Shown here piece after piece: positions 26,317 to 35,732 of a stretch of DNA of 64,000 nt. The translations under genes and the position numbers were made by a program. Origin of the DNA: an uncultured Lachnospiraceae bacterium (GTDB lineage Bacteria; Bacillota; Clostridia; Lachnospirales; Lachnospiraceae); assembly GCA_900317505.1 (NCBI GenBank), contig ONHB01000008.1:1-64000 (forward strand). The letters are read 5' to 3'. Within the stretch, counting starts at the first letter, position 1. Each line of letters begins with the position of its first letter. The notes below the pieces were generated by a model that ran no database searches, had not been told where the DNA came from, and saw nothing but the letters and a program-made list of their open reading frames with translations.

Positions 26317-27326
26317 TATAATAACCTCGTACTTTCTCTTTTTACTAACCTGACCGGCAACACAATTCCGGCTTTATAATCTAATCCGTCGCGCATGGCT
26401 TCAAGGCATTCAATTGCTGTTTTCGCCCTAAGTGCTGCATCCTGATGGATCGTTGTCAGTGCCGGATTGCTTTCCCTGCTTGCCATGTTGTCATCAAACC
26501 CGATCATCTGGATATCCTCCGGAATTCGTCTTCCTTTCCCCTGCAAAAAACGCATAAACTCAAGTGCATAAAAATCTGATACCGCAAAAACAGCTGTAAC
26601 ACCGCTCTTTAACAGCTCCGGATATTTTCCCTCATAAAAACGCATTCTTTCCTTTTCGGTCTTGGGTATCTGCCATCTCAGGGTATCTCCCGGCTCAAAT
26701 GCTGTACGAAAGCCCTCAATTCTCTTCTTATCCATACAGATAAAATTATCCGCTATACACAGTGCTTTTTTATGACCGAGCTCTCTGAAATATTTTCCTG
26801 CCTGATAACCACCATCATAGTGATCGATAACCAGATTAACTACCTTTGAGCATTTCTCAAAATAGCCGTCATACACAACAAAGGATATCCTCATCTGATT
26901 CCGAAGCTTCTCATAATCGGCTTCACAAAAGCCCATAAGTATCAGTCCATCCATATTCCACATGGAAGCAAACACCGGAATTTCATTGATATCAGCCGTC
27001 GTTTTTATCATCAGAAAATATCCCTTTTCATTAACCTCATGGGAAAGAGCATTCAATGAGGACATCACAAATCCATCTTCTAAAACCCTGCCCTCGTACT
27101 TCACATTATCATTTACCACCACTCCGATGATTCTTGAATTATTTCTTGCAAGCAGAATACCCGCCATATTCGGGATATATCCCGACCTCTCCAGCTCCTG
27201 CTGGACACGCTTTACCGTTTCATCCGAAATTTTTTCTGTTTTGCCGTGAATCACCTTTGAGACAGTCGCTGTACTAAGTCCCAGTGCATCTGCAACATCC
27301 ACAATCCTAATCCTGTTCTGTTCCAT
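26316..27326 (-). CDS. LacI/GalR-family transcriptional regulator
   Basis: 336 residues. The N-terminal helix-turn-helix and hinge (IVDVADALGLSTATVSKVIHG, 7-27) are followed by a periplasmic-binding-protein-like effector domain (GFDDNMASRESNPALTTIHQ near the end). The effector is unknown. The ATG at 27324-27326 is chosen because AGAGGGA lies six bases upstream. It is translationally coupled to the downstream MATE gene; an inverted repeat in the promoter region suggests autoregulation. Confidence 0.88.
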   Translation of the reverse strand: MEQNRIRIVDVADALGLSTATVSKVIHGKTEKISDETVKRVQQELERSGYIPNMAGILLARNNSRIIGVVVNDNVKYEGRVLEDGFVMSSLNALSHEVNEKGYFLMIKTTADINEIPVFASMWNMDGLILMGFCEADYEKLRNQMRISFVVYDGYFEKCSKVVNLVIDHYDGGYQAGKYFRELGHKKALCIADNFICMDKKRIEGFRTAFEPGDTLRWQIPKTEKERMRFYEGKYPELLKSGVTAVFAVSDFYALEFMRFLQGKGRRIPEDIQMIGFDDNMASRESNPALTTIHQDAALRAKTAIECLEAMRDGLDYKAGIVLPVRLVKRESTRLL

Positions 27327-27354
27327 ATCCATTCCCTCTTTAACTGATATTCTG

Positions 27355-27404
27355 ATTATATGGTACAATAAAAAAACGAGGTACACAAAGGTTAAACGTG
27401 TACC
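27355..27404 (-). promoter_or_regulatory. Promoter and possible operator of the LacI-MATE operon
   Basis: A TATAAT box (27360-27355) lies about 30 bases before the start. GGTACAC / GTGTACC, 7-bp arms separated by 11 bases (27380-27404), covers the -35 position. A dyad with this placement suits a repressor, though the wide spacer is unusual for a LacI-type operator. Confidence 0.35.
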
Positions 27405-27464
27405 CCATCACAAAATTCATGTCTGATTTTTGTCAGTTTTTACTAAAAAATTGCTGTATTTTAT

Positions 27465-28616
27465 TTATGTTGTTCCTAATGTCACATCAAAAATCGTCCC
27501 GCCGGACGGATTGGACCTAACTGTAATACTGCCATCATGCACTCTCACGATTTCACGAACCAGCGCAAGTCCAAGCCCTACACCGCCAAGCTCGCGGCTT
27601 CTGGATTTATCCACACGAAAGAAGGGTTCAAACACACGCTCCCTGAGTTCTTCCGGAATCCCGCTTCCCGTATCCTCTACTGACAAATAAACACTTTTTT
27701 CCCTCCGGTATGCAGTCACCTCTACCCGACCTTCTGAATGATTGTATTTTATGGCATTCTCAACAAGATTGTATACCAGCCTGTATATAAGAATATCACT
27801 TCCAATCATGGTTATATCCTTACAGTTTCCAATAAGCTTTATATTTTTTTCCTGTGCAAGAGGCTCTAAATCCGCCAACACCTCGTCAACAAGAGCACCA
27901 ACTATAATTTTATCGTCTCTGCCTACCGTTTGAAGTTCACTCATATCGAGAAGCGTCTTTACCATTTTGGCGAGCCTGTCATTTTGTTCCGTGACCATCT
28001 TTATCGTCTGCAAGGTATCAGCATCATTGTCCGGATGCCGGGTGGAATTGTATAAATCAAGCTGTACCTGCATTAAAGCTAATGGTGTCCGAAGCTCATG
28101 TGCCGCGTTGGCCGTAAATTGTCTCTGTATCTCAAATGCATCCGAAAGACGCTCAAGCATCTTGTTATACGAAACACTAAGCTGATTCAGTTCCCTGACC
28201 TTATTTTCTTCTATCCGTGAATCTGCAAGATTTTGTGCCTGTACCTCTTCGATCTTGTCTGAAAATTCTCTGATCGGTCTGAGTGCGCGCCCGCTCACAA
28301 AATATGTAGCCGCCCCGCCAAGAAGAGCCAGCAAAGCCGAAATTATCAAACTGTTTTTTTTGTAATCAGCCTTATTATTGTACACCTGTATAGAAAAATC
28401 ATTTGCAAACTCAGCCCACTTATCCTCCGGAATGCTGATATATATTTCATCCGAAATCTCCCCGCTGTCATCTCCCCGGGCATCAACTGTTTCCTGTAAG
28501 GAATCGATGTAATACACACCGTTTTGGTAGATAAGCATGGTGAGACATCCGCATATAACCGCAATATATAATGTAATGATACAGGTCAGTCTCCACTGCA
28601 GCGACATTCTTTTCAT
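27465..28616 (-). CDS. Sensor histidine kinase of the redox-gene locus
   Basis: 383 residues: helix (about 8-30), a short extracytoplasmic loop (about 31-85), second helix (about 86-108), HAMP, then the kinase core. FTANAAHELRTPLALMQVQL holds the phosphorylated His; N box NLVENAIKYN and GVGLGLALVREIV follow. The ATG overlaps the partner regulator's stop by four bases. The locus diverges from the CXXC/iron-sulfur/TlpA genes, which are its likely targets. Confidence 0.9.
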   Translation of the reverse strand: MKRMSLQWRLTCIITLYIAVICGCLTMLIYQNGVYYIDSLQETVDARGDDSGEISDEIYISIPEDKWAEFANDFSIQVYNNKADYKKNSLIISALLALLGGAATYFVSGRALRPIREFSDKIEEVQAQNLADSRIEENKVRELNQLSVSYNKMLERLSDAFEIQRQFTANAAHELRTPLALMQVQLDLYNSTRHPDNDADTLQTIKMVTEQNDRLAKMVKTLLDMSELQTVGRDDKIIVGALVDEVLADLEPLAQEKNIKLIGNCKDITMIGSDILIYRLVYNLVENAIKYNHSEGRVEVTAYRREKSVYLSVEDTGSGIPEELRERVFEPFFRVDKSRSRELGGVGLGLALVREIVRVHDGSITVRSNPSGGTIFDVTLGTT

Positions 28617-29293
28617 CTGTCGGACTCCTCTCGTATTTTATATCCCTCTCCTACCTTGTTCAAAATCGGATCATATCCAAGCTCAGCCTTTAGCTTTTTT
28701 CTGAGAGAAGACATATGTACCCTGATGGCACCGCTAAAGCTGTCCGCAGTTGAATCCCAGACATGCTCCATCAATTCCTCCTGACTTACCGGCCTGCCCG
28801 GATTAAGAAGCAGATATTCCAGAATACCGTTTTCTTTTCTTGTCAGCGGTACCATTTTTCCTTTTGCATATGCCTCGCGTCTTATCGTATCAAACTTCAT
28901 TTCTCCACTTTCAAGGCATACATCTTTTTGCACAAACTTTCTTCTTGTCAGGCTTCTGATACGTGCCTCAAGCTCCTGTAAATGGAACGGTTTTTCCATA
29001 TAATCATTTGCCCCTGCATCCAGTCCTTCAACCTTATCCGCGATCTGCCCTCTGGCAGACAATATAAGCACCTTTGTTTCCTCATTTTCCTGTCTGAGTG
29101 CTTTTAGAAGCTCCATTCCGTCCATCCCCGGCAGATTCAGATCCAGCACGATCAGATCATAATTCTCTGTCAGGATACATTCATAAGCCGCTTCTCCATC
29201 ATAACAGGTATCCACCTCATATCCGGCATCATACAGTCTTTTTGCAACCATATCACATATTTGCTTCTCATCTTCAACAATTAATATTCTCAA
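28613..29293 (-). CDS. OmpR-family response regulator of the redox-gene locus
   Basis: 226 residues. Phosphorylation Asp in LIVLDLNLPGMDG, Lys in YMEKPFHLQE, then the winged helix (LTRKENGILEYLLLNPGRPV ... VGEGYKIRE). Overlaps its kinase gene by four bases. The first 100 bases upstream are shared with the divergent CXXC mini-protein gene; TTAACA and TTTACA occur 11 bases apart there (about 29311-29327) and could be a direct-repeat binding site, which is speculative. Confidence 0.9.
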   Translation of the reverse strand: MRILIVEDEKQICDMVAKRLYDAGYEVDTCYDGEAAYECILTENYDLIVLDLNLPGMDGMELLKALRQENEETKVLILSARGQIADKVEGLDAGANDYMEKPFHLQELEARIRSLTRRKFVQKDVCLESGEMKFDTIRREAYAKGKMVPLTRKENGILEYLLLNPGRPVSQEELMEHVWDSTADSFSGAIRVHMSSLRKKLKAELGYDPILNKVGEGYKIREESDR

Positions 29294-29395
29294 AATTCTT
29301 TCACCTGTGTCTTAACATAAATTTTACAACAGCTATTGTATAATATCAAAGTCAGCCGGTCAATAAATACAACAAATGAAGGGAGCTGCAATATC

Positions 29396-29536
29396 TTGAA
29401 ATACAAAAAAATATCTCAATTTGTTTTATTCATCGTGGGAATAGCCATGATCAGCTATGGTGCGGTCAGAGGCGAAGCAGCCACCGTACTCGGTAAAGCA
29501 ATAAAATTATGTCTGGAGTGTGTCGGAATTGGATAA
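29396..29536 (+). CDS. CD1871A-like CXXC mini-protein
   Basis: 46 residues with one hydrophobic helix ([18 protein letters not shown]) and a C-terminal CLEC motif. This resembles the CD1871A family of short CXXC proteins that accompany membrane iron-sulfur and TlpA genes. The start is probably TTG at 29396-29398 after a GGGAG site; no ATG fits. The 3' end overlaps the following gene, implying coupled translation. The CXXC pair could shuttle thiol electrons at the membrane; that is inference. Confidence 0.75.
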   Translation: MKYKKISQFVLFIVGIAMISYGAVRGEAATVLGKAIKLCLECVGIG

Positions 29537-30434
29537 AAAAAAGAAATTACGATCAAAGAAAACAGCCGGGATACGCGGATGGATACAGGCAGCCGCCACA
29601 CTGCTTACCAATATCCATATCCCCAATTTATTTAAAGGTAAAATATATCAGGGCAATGCGAAAGCAGTTTGTGTCCCGGGATTAAACTGTTATTCCTGTC
29701 CTGCTGCAGCGGGAGCCTGTCCAATCGGAGCCTTTCAGGCGGTTGTAGGGTCATCCGGCTTCAAATTTTCATACTATGTAACCGGTTTTTTCATTTTACT
29801 CGGTGTAACGCTCGGAAGATTTATATGTGGTTTTTTGTGTCCGTTCGGATGGTTTCAGGATTTACTTCATAAAATTCCCGGGGTAAAATTTTCCACAGCA
29901 AGGCTGAAGCCGCTAAGATATCTGAAATATATCATCCTTATTGTTTTTGTGATACTTCTGCCAATGCTTATAACGAACTCTGTAGGAATGGGAGATCCGT
30001 TCTTCTGTAAATATATTTGTCCACAGGGCGTTTTGGAAGGGGCGATACCGCTTTCGCTCGGAAACGCCGCCATAAGATCTGCGCTGGGAAAGCTTTTTTC
30101 TTTTAAATGCCTTATTTTGGTTATGGTTGTTATATTGAGTATTTTGTTTTACAGACCCTTCTGCAAATGGATCTGTCCCCTTGGAGCAATCTATTCATTA
30201 TTTAATAAGGTCAGCTTTCTTGATATTAAAGTTGAAAACAGCAAATGTATCGGATGCAGCCAATGTTCAAAGGCATGTAAAATGGATATTGATGTGTGCA
30301 AGACTCCAAATCATCCGGAATGCATACGATGCGGAGACTGTATAAAGGCTTGTCCCAAGGATGCAATCCACTACCGGTTTATGGGTAAGGAATCAATCCG
30401 GTTACATCAAGCGAATGACAAAAATCATCTTTGA
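29529..30434 (+). CDS. Membrane-bound 4Fe-4S protein (NapH/CcoG-like)
   Basis: About 301 residues. It has around four membrane helices and many Cys motifs: [16 protein letters not shown] near the start, [21 protein letters not shown] and [11 protein letters not shown]. Two ferredoxin-type clusters follow at the C-terminus ([14 protein letters not shown] and [16 protein letters not shown]). It should move electrons across the membrane. Start choice: GTG at 29520 lies only one base after GGAG, whereas TTG at 29529-29531 has ten bases of spacing and is preferred. Confidence 0.88.
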   Translation: MDKKKKLRSKKTAGIRGWIQAAATLLTNIHIPNLFKGKIYQGNAKAVCVPGLNCYSCPAAAGACPIGAFQAVVGSSGFKFSYYVTGFFILLGVTLGRFICGFLCPFGWFQDLLHKIPGVKFSTARLKPLRYLKYIILIVFVILLPMLITNSVGMGDPFFCKYICPQGVLEGAIPLSLGNAAIRSALGKLFSFKCLILVMVVILSILFYRPFCKWICPLGAIYSLFNKVSFLDIKVENSKCIGCSQCSKACKMDIDVCKTPNHPECIRCGDCIKACPKDAIHYRFMGKESIRLHQANDKNHL

Positions 30435-30470
30435 CACTCATATCACTATATATTAAAGGAGACATTATTT

Positions 30471-31328
30471 ATGAAAACAAAAAAAACATTTATTTCTATT
30501 TTCACACTCTGCATAGCCTTATTGCTTACGGCATGCAGCACAAAAGAAGCACCGGAGGCTTCCGATACTCAGCTGGATGATCTATATCAGCAGGAGAACC
30601 AGCTTTTTGCAGATCATGACGATGAATGGAACAAGGTATTTGGCATGATGAATAAAAGTACTGCTGATCCGAGTGGAAATTACGCCGATTATCTGGCTGA
30701 CACGATCGAAGCAAACAAGACCTCTTTTACAGATGATGAATTGAAGATACTGGCTGATGATATTGAAACTATACGAAAAATCGAGGAGCAGATCGCCGAA
30801 ATCGAAACTGGAAATACGGCTTCAGACAATTCTGATCCGAAAAACGATTCCAAAGATGAATCTCCCTTTAAGAATTTTTCCGGTCAGGATTTTGATGGTA
30901 ATTCTGTTGACGAAAGTCTGTTTTCCGAAAATGCAGTAACTGTCGTCAATTTCTGGTTCACCGGCTGCAAGCCTTGCGTTGCCGAGTTATCCAAGCTTAA
31001 TGAATTAAATGATACTCTCCAGTCAATGGGAGGTGAGGTAATCGGAATCAACACAGAAACCTTCGACGGAAATGAAGCTGCTATTAAAGAAGCGGCAGCT
31101 ATTCTTGAAAGCCAGAAAGCCAAATACCGCAATCTTTCTGTCAACTCTGCTTCCGATGCGGGAAAATATGCTTCCGGCATCATGGCATTTCCTACTACAA
31201 TACTGGTCGATAGAAATGGTAATATTGTGGGAGATCCCGTACTTGGAGGAATTGATAATCAGGACAATTATGATGCTTTGATGGATCAGATCCAATCTGT
31301 AATCGACGCTGACAGTGCAAACAAATAA
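30471..31328 (+). CDS. TlpA-like thioredoxin-domain lipoprotein
   Basis: 285 residues. Lipobox LTAC puts the lipid-modified Cys at 22. A mostly helical acidic stretch (30-130) is followed by a thioredoxin fold (about 135-283): VVNFWFTGCKPCVAEL carries the active CKPC near 166-169, and the cis-Pro is in MAFPTTILVD. It would reduce or oxidise extracytoplasmic disulfides. It is third after the CXXC mini-protein and the iron-sulfur protein, which suggests that it receives electrons from them. AAAGGAG precedes the ATG. Confidence 0.9.
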   Translation: MKTKKTFISIFTLCIALLLTACSTKEAPEASDTQLDDLYQQENQLFADHDDEWNKVFGMMNKSTADPSGNYADYLADTIEANKTSFTDDELKILADDIETIRKIEEQIAEIETGNTASDNSDPKNDSKDESPFKNFSGQDFDGNSVDESLFSENAVTVVNFWFTGCKPCVAELSKLNELNDTLQSMGGEVIGINTETFDGNEAAIKEAAAILESQKAKYRNLSVNSASDAGKYASGIMAFPTTILVDRNGNIVGDPVLGGIDNQDNYDALMDQIQSVIDADSANK

Positions 31329-31339
31329 TTTATTTATCA

Positions 31340-31370
31340 GACTGCAGCTTTTATTTTAAAAGCTGCAGTC
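31340..31370. terminator. Perfect hairpin after the TlpA gene
   Basis: GACTGCAGCTTTTA (31340-31353), TTT, TAAAAGCTGCAGTC (31357-31370). The 14-bp arms are perfect and internal T-rich segments exist on both strands. There is no external T-tract, so efficiency is uncertain. Confidence 0.6.
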
Positions 31371-31715
31371 CTAATCCTGCTATCATCCACACAATACCTG
31401 CAATCAGCAGCAGTGTTTTTTTCTTAACACAAAACCTTGGCTTCTACAATCGGCTCTGCCTTGTCCAGCAAAATAATCTCAATGTGCTTTTTATTATCTT
31501 TACTTTGTATTCTTTCAACCAATCCTTTGTTTTCCAGATTTTTCAACGAAGTGGAAACATGGGACTTGGTTGATTTTCTGATTCTTACTATTTCTGCAGC
31601 GGTATCATGCCGCGGATTATTATGAAGAAACATGAGTATATCATATTTCCATCTGTGTCAGCCCGTATTGGTCACATACCTCGCCGGAAAGCAATTCATA
31701 ATAGCTTGTAATTGA
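31344..31715 (-). pseudogene. MarR-type regulator remnant joined to a membrane-protein fragment
   Basis: The frame ending at 31424 reads DILMFLHNNPRHDTAAEIV and LKNLENKGLVERI, a MarR winged helix, but lacks the C-terminal dimer helix. Upstream, another frame reads ITSYYELLSGEVCDQYGLTQ, matching a MarR N-terminus; one extra A near 31650 separates the two. Downstream a third frame reads KKKTLLLIAGIVWMIAGLGL, the first helix of an unrelated membrane protein, then stops at about 31344. Two genes have apparently been fused by deletion and then decayed. Confidence 0.65.
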
Positions 31716-31749
31716 TATAAAAAAACAGTGTTCTGATTTTAGAACACTG

Positions 31750-32331
31750 TTATAAAGGTATCTGATTTTTATTTTTCTCTTCCTCTATTTGCGCAATCAA
31801 CGCTTTTATCGTGGCCTGATAGGAAACAGACAATCTGTAAATCAATTTCTCCTGTTTTTCCATCATGCCCCTCTGCATCCATCGAAGAATACTTCCGATC
31901 ATGGAATTGCTGTAAAAATCAACAATAAACTGAATATCTTCTGCTGAAAGTTTTTTTCCTTCAACCTCTTTCAACACATATTTTTCCATATAATTCTCGG
32001 TAATATCATATAAATACTTCAAAATCAAATCCCTGTTTTTAGAATTATAGAGATGATATACCGCTTTCTTATATTCAAGTATCAGATGATATTTTTTTAA
32101 ACAATCCTCATAAAAAGAGTGATTTTCCTGTTTCTCTTTTAAGGATTTCTCTGTTTCGGTTCTGAGTAGCTCCTCAAGCACCTGATATATATCACTGTAA
32201 TAATAATAAAAGGTATTTCTGTTGATTTCACACATTTCACAGATATCCTTTACAGTAATTTTATCAATTGATTTTTCCTGAAGCAATTTAAGCATACTGT
32301 ACATGATTGCCTGTCGTGTAAATTTTGACAT
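31750..32331 (-). CDS. TetR/AcrR-family regulator
   Basis: 193 residues. N-terminal DNA-binding domain with KITVKDICEMCEINRNTFYYYYSDIYQ (helix-turn-helix near 25-50) and a helical C-terminal ligand/dimer domain. The ATG at 32329-32331 follows GGAG by seven bases. It lies 27 bases after the DegV gene on the same strand, so it probably belongs to the same transcript and may regulate it. Confidence 0.85.
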   Translation of the reverse strand: MSKFTRQAIMYSMLKLLQEKSIDKITVKDICEMCEINRNTFYYYYSDIYQVLEELLRTETEKSLKEKQENHSFYEDCLKKYHLILEYKKAVYHLYNSKNRDLILKYLYDITENYMEKYVLKEVEGKKLSAEDIQFIVDFYSNSMIGSILRWMQRGMMEKQEKLIYRLSVSYQATIKALIAQIEEEKNKNQIPL

Positions 32332-32358
32332 ACTATCACTCCACTCTGTCAAACATCA

Positions 32359-33246
32359 TTAATCAACCCTCTTCTTCCCCCAAAAGAATATAGATACTGT
32401 TCCGGGACCGGTATGACTGCCAATCGTAGTTCCAATATTGTTAATTTCCACTTTGCCGTTCAATTTTGGAAATCTCTCCTCGATCTGCCGGGCAACCTCT
32501 TTTGCATCCTCCATGCAGTCGGACTGACACATATAACATTTTCCGGAATAATCCAGACCATCATCGGCAAACTCTTCCATCTTATCAACAGTGGCTTTGA
32601 ACACCTTTTTTTTCGTTCTGATTTTATATCGTGGAATTAATCTTCCCAGATAATCCATATTCAGAAGCGGACAGATATTAAGCATCTGACCAACCGCTCC
32701 GGCTGTCTTTGAAATTCTTCCGCCTTTTATATAAAAGGAAAGATCTGTAGAGAAAAACCAGTGATGCATCCGTAGCTTATTGGTTTCTACCCACTTATAT
32801 AATTCATCAATTGTCATTCCCTGATCCCGTAATCCGGCCATTGTATCCATGATCAGTCCATATCCGGATGAAGCCCCAAGGGAATCAACAATATATATCT
32901 TTCGATCCGGAAATTCCTCCATCAACACTTCTTTAGCAATATTAGCGGAATTAATGACTCCTGTGATTCCTGAAGAAAGACACACATGCAGAATATCAAG
33001 TCCCTGCTCCAGAAAGGATCTGAAATATCCTATAAATTCATCTGTATTAATCTGTGATGTTTTTGTTTCTGCACCTGCAGCCATTCTTGCATAAAACTCA
33101 TCAAATGACATGCTCTGTCCCAAATCATCCAGATAAGCGACGCCATCTAATTCGTAATGAAAACAAATATATTTTACATCGATTGCCTCAAAATGCTCTT
33201 TGGAAAGATCGGCTGTCGAACAACAACTAAGTACATAATTACCCAT
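32359..33246 (-). CDS. DegV family fatty-acid-binding protein (FakB-like)
   Basis: 295 residues. N-terminal SCCSTADLSKEHFEAIDVKY and HVCLSSGITG correspond to the lipid-binding loop of DegV/FakB proteins, and GTTIGSHTGPGTVSIFFWG closes the domain. Such proteins present fatty acids to the FakA kinase, which is not encoded here. The ATG at 33244-33246 follows GGGAGAAAATAAA; the longer upstream frame has no signal. It is first in a pair with the TetR regulator. Confidence 0.88.
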   Translation of the reverse strand: MGNYVLSCCSTADLSKEHFEAIDVKYICFHYELDGVAYLDDLGQSMSFDEFYARMAAGAETKTSQINTDEFIGYFRSFLEQGLDILHVCLSSGITGVINSANIAKEVLMEEFPDRKIYIVDSLGASSGYGLIMDTMAGLRDQGMTIDELYKWVETNKLRMHHWFFSTDLSFYIKGGRISKTAGAVGQMLNICPLLNMDYLGRLIPRYKIRTKKKVFKATVDKMEEFADDGLDYSGKCYMCQSDCMEDAKEVARQIEERFPKLNGKVEINNIGTTIGSHTGPGTVSIFFWGKKRVD

Positions 33247-33434
33247 TTTATTTTCTCCCAACAAAGTATTTCGCAGATTTATATCACGCGATATAATCTC
33301 ACTGTTACATATTGTAACATCCAATAATTTGTTTTTCAATCGTTATTCACTGCTGAAAAGAATGCATTGTCTCTGCCATTCTTCAGTTAATAAAAGATAT
33401 CCCCCTTCTCCCATAAACATCTTAACGAAATAAA

Positions 33435-33460
33435 GCACTCGGGATATCACTCCCAAGTGC
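33435..33460 (-). terminator. Probable terminator of the yqeY-like gene
   Basis: GCACTCGGGA / TCCCAAGTGC, nine of ten paired, with a six-base loop. TTTATTTC follows on the minus strand. Between it and the gene lies a short direct repeat (CCGGTCTGATTTT twice, about 33490-33520) of no evident meaning. Confidence 0.5.
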
Positions 33461-33542
33461 CTTTCTGATTTTTTATTCCGCTATGAGCCGATCATCCGGT
33501 CTGATTTTCCGGTCTGATTTTCCGGTTAAATCACGGTCCTAT

Positions 33543-33989
33543 TTATGCCATAAATTCTCCAACCAGTTTATTGACAACGGCTCCTTCTGCCTTGCCCTTT
33601 ACCTTGGGCATAAGTTCTTTCATGATCCTGCCTTTATCCTTGGGAGTAGCTTTCTCAATGCCAAGGTCATTTAATACACCCTGAATGATTTCCCTGACCG
33701 CATCCTCTGAAAGATCGGCAGGAACAAATGCCTGATATACGGCAAGACGTTTTTCACACTGCTCTTTGATATCCGTTCTGTCTGCAGGTGCCGACTCCAG
33801 AGTTTCCCTGGTCTGACGGATCTCTTTTTTGATAACCTCATTTTCTTCATCTTCCGTAAGGTCTTCTCTCTTATCAATCGCTTTATTCTTTAAAGCGCTT
33901 AATAACATGGAAAGAGAATCTTTTCTTTCTTTGTCCTTTTCCTTCATTGCTTTGACCATTTCAGCCCTGATTTCATCAATTTTACTCAT
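33543..33989 (-). CDS. GatB/YqeY domain protein
   Basis: 148 residues, entirely the YqeY domain (helical, with KEKDKERKDSLSMLLSALKN at the start and KAEGAVVNKLVGEFM at the end). It resembles the tail of GatB, suggesting tRNA contact, but its role is not established. Single gene. Confidence 0.9.
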   Translation of the reverse strand: MSKIDEIRAEMVKAMKEKDKERKDSLSMLLSALKNKAIDKREDLTEDEENEVIKKEIRQTRETLESAPADRTDIKEQCEKRLAVYQAFVPADLSEDAVREIIQGVLNDLGIEKATPKDKGRIMKELMPKVKGKAEGAVVNKLVGEFMA

Positions 33990-34073
33990 GATATCTTCCT
34001 TCTTTCCTTCATTCAGATCCGGCTCTTTGTCACAGGATCTGTATATATTGAACAGATTTTACCATCACCGGTA

Positions 34074-34655
34074 TTATTTTAATTCCGTCCGGCAAAAATA
34101 GCAATCCATGCCGCTCCGATAATCGGCAGACACGATATTTTCAGCTCCACAGTACGGACAATAGAAAAGCTTCATTCCCCTGGGAATCGGATCTCCGATC
34201 AGATATCTGCCACCAACCCTTTGTCCACCGTATCTTTGGTTGACGCGTCTGATTTCTTCCTGTTTTTCCCTGGCATGCTCCATCTGATCCATTTTGGCTT
34301 TGCGTTCCAGATAATCCGTTGTCGACGGCTTTTTCCCGGTCTCCTTTTGTACAGTCTGCCGCTTATTGGGGTCCTGTTGTTTCTGCTGCTTTTGCTGCAA
34401 TTGCTGCTGTTGCTTTTCCTGCTTTAATTCACGTCTGGTAACGGAAATCGGCTGGGTAGCCAGACGTTGATAGTGTTGATAATAGTTATCCTTCTGTGCA
34501 TTTACAGCTGCTATTGAATCGGTTTTGGGTGGCGTGTACACTACCCGGGATCCATTATTGGATGGATTGTTTCTTTGCTGGTTATTCTGTGCTTTTAGGA
34601 TCACCTGTCTGATAATACAAATAAAAATCACAATATACACAATAAAAAAAAGCAT
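34074..34655 (-). CDS. Membrane-anchored Gln-rich protein with C-terminal zinc ribbon
   Basis: 193 residues. N-terminal helix (3-19), an Asn/Gln/Lys-rich low-complexity region with runs of Gln (about 65-105), a charged helix, and a C-terminal zinc ribbon with FYCPYCGAENIV and CYFCRTELK (two CxxC pairs). No known function. The ribosome site is unclear: AAGGAG is 14 bases from the ATG, while TAGG is immediately before it. It follows holA with a gap of 22 bases. Confidence 0.65.
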   Translation of the reverse strand: MLFFIVYIVIFICIIRQVILKAQNNQQRNNPSNNGSRVVYTPPKTDSIAAVNAQKDNYYQHYQRLATQPISVTRRELKQEKQQQQLQQKQQKQQDPNKRQTVQKETGKKPSTTDYLERKAKMDQMEHAREKQEEIRRVNQRYGGQRVGGRYLIGDPIPRGMKLFYCPYCGAENIVSADYRSGMDCYFCRTELK

Positions 34656-34677
34656 CCTACTTATTTCATCTCCTTTT

Positions 34678-35667
34678 CTAACCGGTCACATTGCCGTATT
34701 TCATCATAAACAGCTCTACACTCATCACATCGGGAACCTTTCCTGTCTTGATATCCTCATCTGCCCGGACGCAGTCATCAATAGCAGCCCGCAAAGTCTC
34801 TTTTTTAAACCGTGATGCCTGATCCAGACACTTGCCCGCCACAAAAGGCGGCACTCCCATTTTCTGTGCAATAGTCCGGCGGTCATAGCCCTGTTCACGC
34901 AAGGATCTGGCCTGTAAAAGCAGATTGAACTGCCTTGCAAGCAAAGCCAGAATACGCATAGGCGGTTCTTTTAAAGAAAGCAGATCATAATACAGATGCA
35001 GAGCCTTTTCCTGTCTGCCTGTCGCCAGATAATTAATCATGTCAAAAATCCGGTTGGCAATCCTCTCTGTGCAGATTGTTTCCACATCTGCTGCCGTAAT
35101 TTTCCCTTTGTTGAGACAGTAGCAGATGCACTTTTCCAGCTCGGAATGTATATTTTCCATATCTGTACCTGTCTTATAAAGCAGTGTGGATATCGCCATG
35201 GCATCCATTTCAAGATTTTCCTTTTTGGCAAGTCCGGCAACCCAGCGGCTCAATGTCGTCTCATCCTGTTCATGAAACTCACCGATATAACCGTGCTCCC
35301 TGACAGCTTTGTAAAGCTTATTGCGCTTATCAACTTCCTTTTCATTGAAAACAAAATAGGTCGTTTCAAAACATTCGCCAAGATATTCTGCCAGCTGGTC
35401 TGCTCCGGAATTTTTGAAAAGTCCGCTGTTTTCTATGATGATGACACGACGGTCTGCAAAAAAAGGAACCTCTTCCGCTTTGTCGATGATCTGTGCCTGA
35501 TTGATGTCCTTTCCCTCATATATGGAAAGATTCATCGTATCGCCACCATTTAAAAGCGCATCCTTTAGGCGGTTGCGGTACTGATTTCTCAGGTAATCCT
35601 CTTCCCCGCACAAAAGATATATCTGTTTTAAATTGCCTGATTTGATATCTTCATTGATACGTTTCAT
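34678..35667 (-). CDS. holA: DNA polymerase III subunit delta
   Basis: 329 residues. Clamp-loader delta subunit that opens the sliding clamp. The N-terminal domain (IYLLCGEEDYLRNQYRNRL) and the middle segment (FVFNEKEVDKRNKLYK) fit the family, and the C-terminal helical collar begins around 210 (RIFDMINYLATGRQEKALHL). The ribosome site is distant from the ATG. Confidence 0.9.
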   Translation of the reverse strand: MKRINEDIKSGNLKQIYLLCGEEDYLRNQYRNRLKDALLNGGDTMNLSIYEGKDINQAQIIDKAEEVPFFADRRVIIIENSGLFKNSGADQLAEYLGECFETTYFVFNEKEVDKRNKLYKAVREHGYIGEFHEQDETTLSRWVAGLAKKENLEMDAMAISTLLYKTGTDMENIHSELEKCICYCLNKGKITAADVETICTERIANRIFDMINYLATGRQEKALHLYYDLLSLKEPPMRILALLARQFNLLLQARSLREQGYDRRTIAQKMGVPPFVAGKCLDQASRFKKETLRAAIDDCVRADEDIKTGKVPDVMSVELFMMKYGNVTG

Positions 35668-35732
35668 AAAAACAGTAACGTTCCTCTCCTGTTGTACAGC
35701 GTCATTCTATTTTAATTTTAACCGTTTATGAT

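Noticed and set aside
31424..31633. Intact 69-residue MarR gene
   Set aside because: It begins inside the winged-helix domain and the missing N-terminus is visible in the next frame, so it is a remnant.
33490..33525. Direct repeat CCGGTCTGATTTT (two and a half copies)
   Set aside because: Too short and isolated to support any function.
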